Shown here in pieces: positions 9,481-13,256 of a stretch of DNA of 13,256 nucleotides. Each line of letters begins with the position of its first letter. Position 1 is the first letter of the stretch. Both the position numbers and the translations under genes were made by a program. Origin of the DNA: Poronia punctata. Taxonomy: Eukaryota; Ascomycota; Sordariomycetes; Xylariales; Xylariaceae. Under the pieces are notes generated by a model that was not told where the DNA came from, did not search any database, and worked only from the letters and a program-made list of their open reading frames with translations. The DNA lies in NCBI GenBank assembly GCA_022579005.1, contig MU401971.1:1-13256 (forward strand). Reading direction: 5' to 3'.

Positions 9481-10139
9481 ATACGTATAATAAACATATG
9501 TAGCTAAAGATTTTGTTTTTATATATAATTAAAAAAAAAGCAATAAACAATATATTAAATAAATAATAATAATTTTTATTTTTTTAAATTAGTTTTACAT
9601 GTTTAAGTTTTAAGTTGAAAATTGCTATTAAAGCACAATTTTCTTTTATATTGTCTTTATATAAAGCTAACTAATTTAATTAAAATTAAAAAGGCTAAAA
9701 AAACTTTATTTATGTTTAAGTTATAAGTTAGCTACTATATAACTAATAAGTGCTTTGTTTACTTAGTTAAGTTAGCTTAACTTTTATAGCTTTAGCAGCT
9801 TAAGCAACATTTTTAGCTATAATGTTATTACTAATATTTTAACACTAAAAGCTTTTTGTTTTGCATAAAAACGTTTTTTTTATATATATAAAATAAATAT
9901 GTTTTTTTTGTTTTTAAGCAAAAAGGTTAGTTTATTAAAAATAACTTTTAAAAAATTAAAATAAAATTAAATAAATATTTATACTTTTATACTTCTTTTG
10001 TTATTTTTAGCTTATAAGCTTTTTTTATATTAAAGTATAAATCTAGTTTTAAGTATAAGCTAAAATAGTTTATTATAGTAATTTAAAAGTATATATATAG
10101 TATTGCTAATATTAATATAAATAAAAAAGTAACTGCTTA
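9481..10139. other. Upstream part of the retroelement, unidentified
   Basis: Retroelement gag and protease sequence is expected here on the minus strand. I read the minus-strand frames that continue the polyprotein and saw no CCHC knuckle or D[S/T]G protease motif that I trust. The segment 9461-9480 (ACAAGGAGTACTTTGTCCTT) keeps GG, GA, TC and CC sites and is locally palindromic. Only about 660 bp is available, too little for a full gag-protease. Confidence 0.45.
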
Positions 10140-10340
10140 TAATATAACATATTATAAAAGGATTTATTTTAAAAATAGAGTCTTGTAGCCTGTAGATTAA
10201 ATAGCTAGATTAAATAAAAACTAGCGCACTAAGGTTAATTAGTTAGTAATAACTAATTACCTTAACTTTACTAAATCCTTTCTTTTTTATATTATTAATT
10301 TACAAAATTTACTATACTACTTTATAGTTTTTTTCACTAA
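10140..10340 (+). repeat. Right terminal repeat, inverted copy of 6185-6384
   Basis: It has the opposite orientation to the left repeat: ACTAGCGCACTAAGG here matches CCTTAGTGCGCTAGT on the left. The inner edge starts at TAATATAACAT; inward of that I see no convincing similarity. If the left copy is a 3' LTR, this one is the same LTR facing the other way. The immediate flanks show no clear target duplication. Confidence 0.8.
10232..10263. repeat. Matching palindrome in the right terminal repeat
   Basis: AGGTTAATTAGTT (10232-10244) faces AACTAATTA followed by CCTT (10251-10263), so one base of the second arm differs from the left copy. See the left palindrome at 6262-6293. Confidence 0.65.
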
Positions 10341-13256
10341 ATAGTATAGTAAGGTAATTAATTAATATAATCTATTTAGTTATATTTTACTTTTTTTTAT
10401 AGCAGTAGCTAAGTATAAATTAAGTATATTGTTTTTTAAAACCTTAGCACTTATTTTATACTTTTTTAAAGCTTAAATTTTAACTAAAGTAATAAGCAAA
10501 GTTATTTTTTAAAACTTTAAGCATTATTACTAAGTTAAAAACTAGTTAAAATTATTTTTTTAAATTTTTTTAACTAATATTAATTATATTTTTACAAAAG
10601 GTTTTTTATATTAAGCAAAAACCTTATAAATAAGTTAAAATTATATAATTTTTTTTTAAATAGCTAAAGCTATTTTTATACTACTATATTTAAGTTGTAA
10701 ATAAAGTAATTTTTTATAGCATTAACGTTTATAGTTACTTTTGCTAAGGCTTAATTTATTAAAACGCCTAGTTATACTTTATATATTATATATTATTTAT
10801 TTTTTTAAACTTATAAAGTATAAAAGTATTATATAAAATACTTATTTTTTTAAATTTATATTAAACGCTTTTTTTTATTTTTTATTTATTATATATATTT
10901 ATTTTTTATATTACTTTTTAATTAAGCTAAAAGCTAAATAAGCAAGCTAAATAAATAAAATAAATAATAATAGCAATAAAGCTAATAATAACTTTATTAT
11001 AAGCAATATTAATAAATTAAGCTATAAGTTTTAAATAATTTACGTTATTAATATATTAACTTTATTAAGTTATTATAACTTACTTAATTTTTAAGTGCTA
11101 CTTAAACTTTAATAAAGCTTATAAAATAATTTATATACTATAAGCACTAAAAATATTAAAAAATAAAAAAATAATAAAATAATATAGCAAGCATTAAAAT
11201 AAAATATATTTAATTAAAAGCAGTTTTAAAAGCAAATAAATTAAACTATTAAATATTTAGTAAATTAAATTAAAGAAATAAACAATTTTTAAATAAATAT
11301 AAAATTTAATATAAAGTTTATAATAAGTAAAATAAACTTGTTTATTTAAACTGCTTAAAGCAAGCTAGTAATATTATAATTATTAACTTTAATATAAGCA
11401 TACTTTATATAAAAGCAAGCGTACCTTATATAAAAGCAAGCATACTTTATATAAAAGCAAGCATAGCTTATAATTTAAAAACAAGTTTAAATAATATAAT
11501 TAGCATATATGCTAAAAATAAAAATAGTATACTTATAGCTTACTTAGTAAGTATTTAAACTTTATATATTTAAAATAAATATATTATATAAAAAACTTTT
11601 AAACTTTAAAAGCTTTTTTTTAAGCTTAAATTAAGCTAATAGCTTTTATAAAAATAGCAATTTATTATTATAAGTTAACTTTTAATTAACTAATTATATA
11701 CTTTTTAAAAATAATTAACTTTAAGTTTAATTTATAAAGCCTTTAGCTTAATAGTTTTTAGTTTAACTTTTAACTAAACTAGTAATAATAAATACTTTAA
11801 AAAATTACTTTAACTATTTTAAAAAAACCTAATTTTTTATATTATATATATAGTTAAAATATAAATAAAAATTATAATAAACTAAATACTAAATAAAATA
11901 ATAAGTAAAAGCTTTTAAAAAAGCTTTAAAAAAAACCTAAGTAATAATAATAATAGTTTTTTATAAAAACTATTAAAACTTATAAGCTTATAAAAACTAT
12001 TAAGTTTATAAAAACTACTTAAAAGTAATAAATACTTATACTATAACTTAATATTACTATTTAGCAATAATTTTAATAATTAAAAAATAAAGATTAAAAA
12101 AAAAATATTAGCACTTTTATATTTAATTTTAAAAATTTAAAAAACTTTAATTAAGTAAATAAAAAATTTAAAACTATTTATATAAATATATAGGCTTTTA
12201 TTAATAAAGTTAATGCTATATTAAAAAGTATTAAAAGTAATACTTATAAAAGCTAATTAGTATAGCTATAACTTACTTTATTAAGCAAAGCTGTAGCTTG
12301 TTAATAAAATTTAGTTTTTACTATTAAAAAAAAAACGCTTTTAAAATAAAAGTATTTAAAAAATAATAAATTAGCTTAGCTAATATTTTATTATAGCTTT
12401 AAGCATTGCTACTAAATAAAGCAACTTTTTATAACTTAAGCTTAAAAATATTATATATAATAAAAACGTATTAAAAAAATACTTTTAAAAAAAGCTTAAA
12501 TATATTAAAACAAGTTACTTACTAGCAAGCAATAATTTTAATTAAATAAAAGTAGTTATAGCTATATAGTTAATAATAAACCTAGCTTTAAAGCAAAACG
12601 TATTTATACTTAATTAAAAAAAAAGCTTTAGCAAATATTTTAAACTTCTTGCTTGTAAAAAAGCAATACTTTTATTAGCAGCTAAATTTATATACTTTTA
12701 GGTTTTTAAAAACAATAAATAAAATAGCTAAATAACTTTTTTAAAAACTAATTAAATAACAAAAGCAATAATAAAACTAAAAGCTACTAGCGTAATAAAT
12801 ATAATAATAAATGTAATAAAAGCTATAATTGCAATAAAAGTTAAAATTGCAACAATTGCAGTTATTATAAAAATAACTATAAAAAAAATAAGTACTAATT
12901 TAAAGATTAAAAAAAAAAATAGACTTTAAAGCAAAAACAAATTTAAAAACAAAAATAAAAAAAAAACTATTTAAACTTAGCAAAAAAAAAAAAGTTAAAT
13001 TGCAAATTTAATTTAAATAAAAGCTTAATAAACTTATTAAAAAAAAACTTTTTAATTTTAAAGTTAAATAAAGTATTTATAATTATTAATTATAATATGC
13101 ATTATAAGCACTATAGCAGCACATTTTTAAACTTAAAAAAAAAACGGTATAGCTAAAAGTATACTTAAAAACTAGTAAAGTTTTATAATACTTTTACTTT
13201 AAAGTTATTAAAGCAAAATTATATAAAATATAACTAATTTTTTAAGTTATAAAATT
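10341..13256. other. AT-rich mutated desert without genes
   Basis: No protein or RNA gene can be supported. In 12241-12420 every C follows A or G, and there is no TC, CC, GA or GG at all. A plus-strand frame over 12243-12930 looks coding-like in places, but its stop frequency is what random DNA of this composition gives. A-rich low-complexity sequence with repeated ATTGCAA-type words lies at about 12790-12960. The only clear structure is the 21-bp tandem repeat listed separately. Confidence 0.65.
11397..11466 (+). repeat. 21-bp tandem repeat, three full copies and a partial
   Basis: The unit AGCATACTTTATATAAAAGCA starts at 11397, 11418 and 11439, with a partial copy at 11460. The middle copy has AGCGTACC where the others have AGCATACT: two transitions, so it has kept a CpG and a CC that its neighbours lost. 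The 9-bp words TAAACTTGT (about 11333) and ACAAGTTTA (about 11481) lie on either side in inverted orientation, which could be chance. Confidence 0.85.

Larger units (their letters stand above)
6185..10340 (-). mobile_element. RIP-destroyed Ty3/gypsy chromovirus between inverted 200-bp repeats
   Basis: The unit is defined by a 200-bp repeat at 6185-6384 and its inverted copy at 10140-10340. Between them the minus strand carries collinear remnants of reverse transcriptase, RNase H, integrase and chromodomain, the order that defines Ty3/gypsy chromoviruses. The left repeat lies where the 3' LTR should be, just after the end of the polyprotein. An intact element should have a second LTR in the same orientation beyond the gag end; instead the right repeat is inverted. 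The length is below the usual 5-7 kb for the family, and I could not identify gag or protease. The element is therefore truncated, rearranged by joining two opposed copies, or of unusual design. It cannot be active. Confidence 0.75.

Noticed and set aside
6185..10340. DIRS-like retrotransposon, suggested by the inverted ends
   Set aside because: The interior has integrase-type and chromodomain remnants, and I see no tyrosine recombinase signature. The inverted ends are reported as an open question instead.
6185..10340. Plain DNA transposon with long TIRs (Mutator, hAT or Ginger type)
   Set aside because: Reverse transcriptase and RNase H remnants do not belong to those elements, and no 8-9 bp target duplication is visible at the edges.
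12243..12930. Possible decayed coding region on the plus strand
   Set aside because: About 25 stops in roughly 229 codons is what random DNA of this base composition gives, and no family motif was recognised.
1..13256. Fungal mitochondrial DNA
   Set aside because: High AT content would fit, but there are no tRNAs, rRNAs or respiratory genes in 13 kb, and the C-to-T context pattern and chromovirus remnant point to nuclear repeats.

Overview
The window carries no intact gene. It is very AT-rich (34 G/C in the 180 bases at 12241-12420, which I counted by hand) and stop codons fill every frame. TpA greatly outnumbers ApT, and whole stretches have no C after a pyrimidine. This is the pattern left by repeat-induced point mutation (RIP), a C-to-T hypermutation of repeated DNA in filamentous ascomycetes. 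I read the window as an AT-rich heterochromatic block of a Pezizomycotina-like fungal nuclear genome, possibly pericentromeric or subtelomeric. The lineage is an inference from the mutation pattern and the transposon families; no gene identifies a species.

Layout. Positions 1-3335 are a mutated desert with a TA microsatellite and one imperfect duplication. Positions 3336-3590 hold a 40-bp minisatellite. Positions 3591-4883 are a less mutated island: a hairpin at 3808-3836, a 747-bp element with 97-bp terminal inverted repeats (3955-4701, probably a non-autonomous Tc1/mariner/pogo-type MITE), and two neighbouring stem-loops (4742-4883). Positions 4884-6184 are desert. Positions 6185-10340 form a 4.16-kb unit bounded by 200-bp inverted repeats. 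Positions 10341-13256 are desert with a 21-bp tandem repeat.

Main result. Read on the minus strand with stops passed over, the interior of the 4.16-kb unit is a collinear ruin of a Ty3/gypsy chromovirus polyprotein. Reverse transcriptase (catalytic box now FINN) comes first, then RNase H, integrase (zinc-finger end, core fragment, GPY/F-like module) and a C-terminal chromodomain (YLVK-stop-KGY). Almost every change fits C-to-T or G-to-A; only about three frame breaks are visible, next to A/T homopolymers. An LTR retrotransposon should have direct terminal repeats, but the repeats here are inverted. That suggests a head-on rearrangement of two copies or an unusual element architecture.

How the parts relate. 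The retroelement was probably silenced and destroyed by RIP, while the small MITE largely escaped, either because it arrived later or because it is too short to be targeted well. Nothing here is likely to make a protein today.
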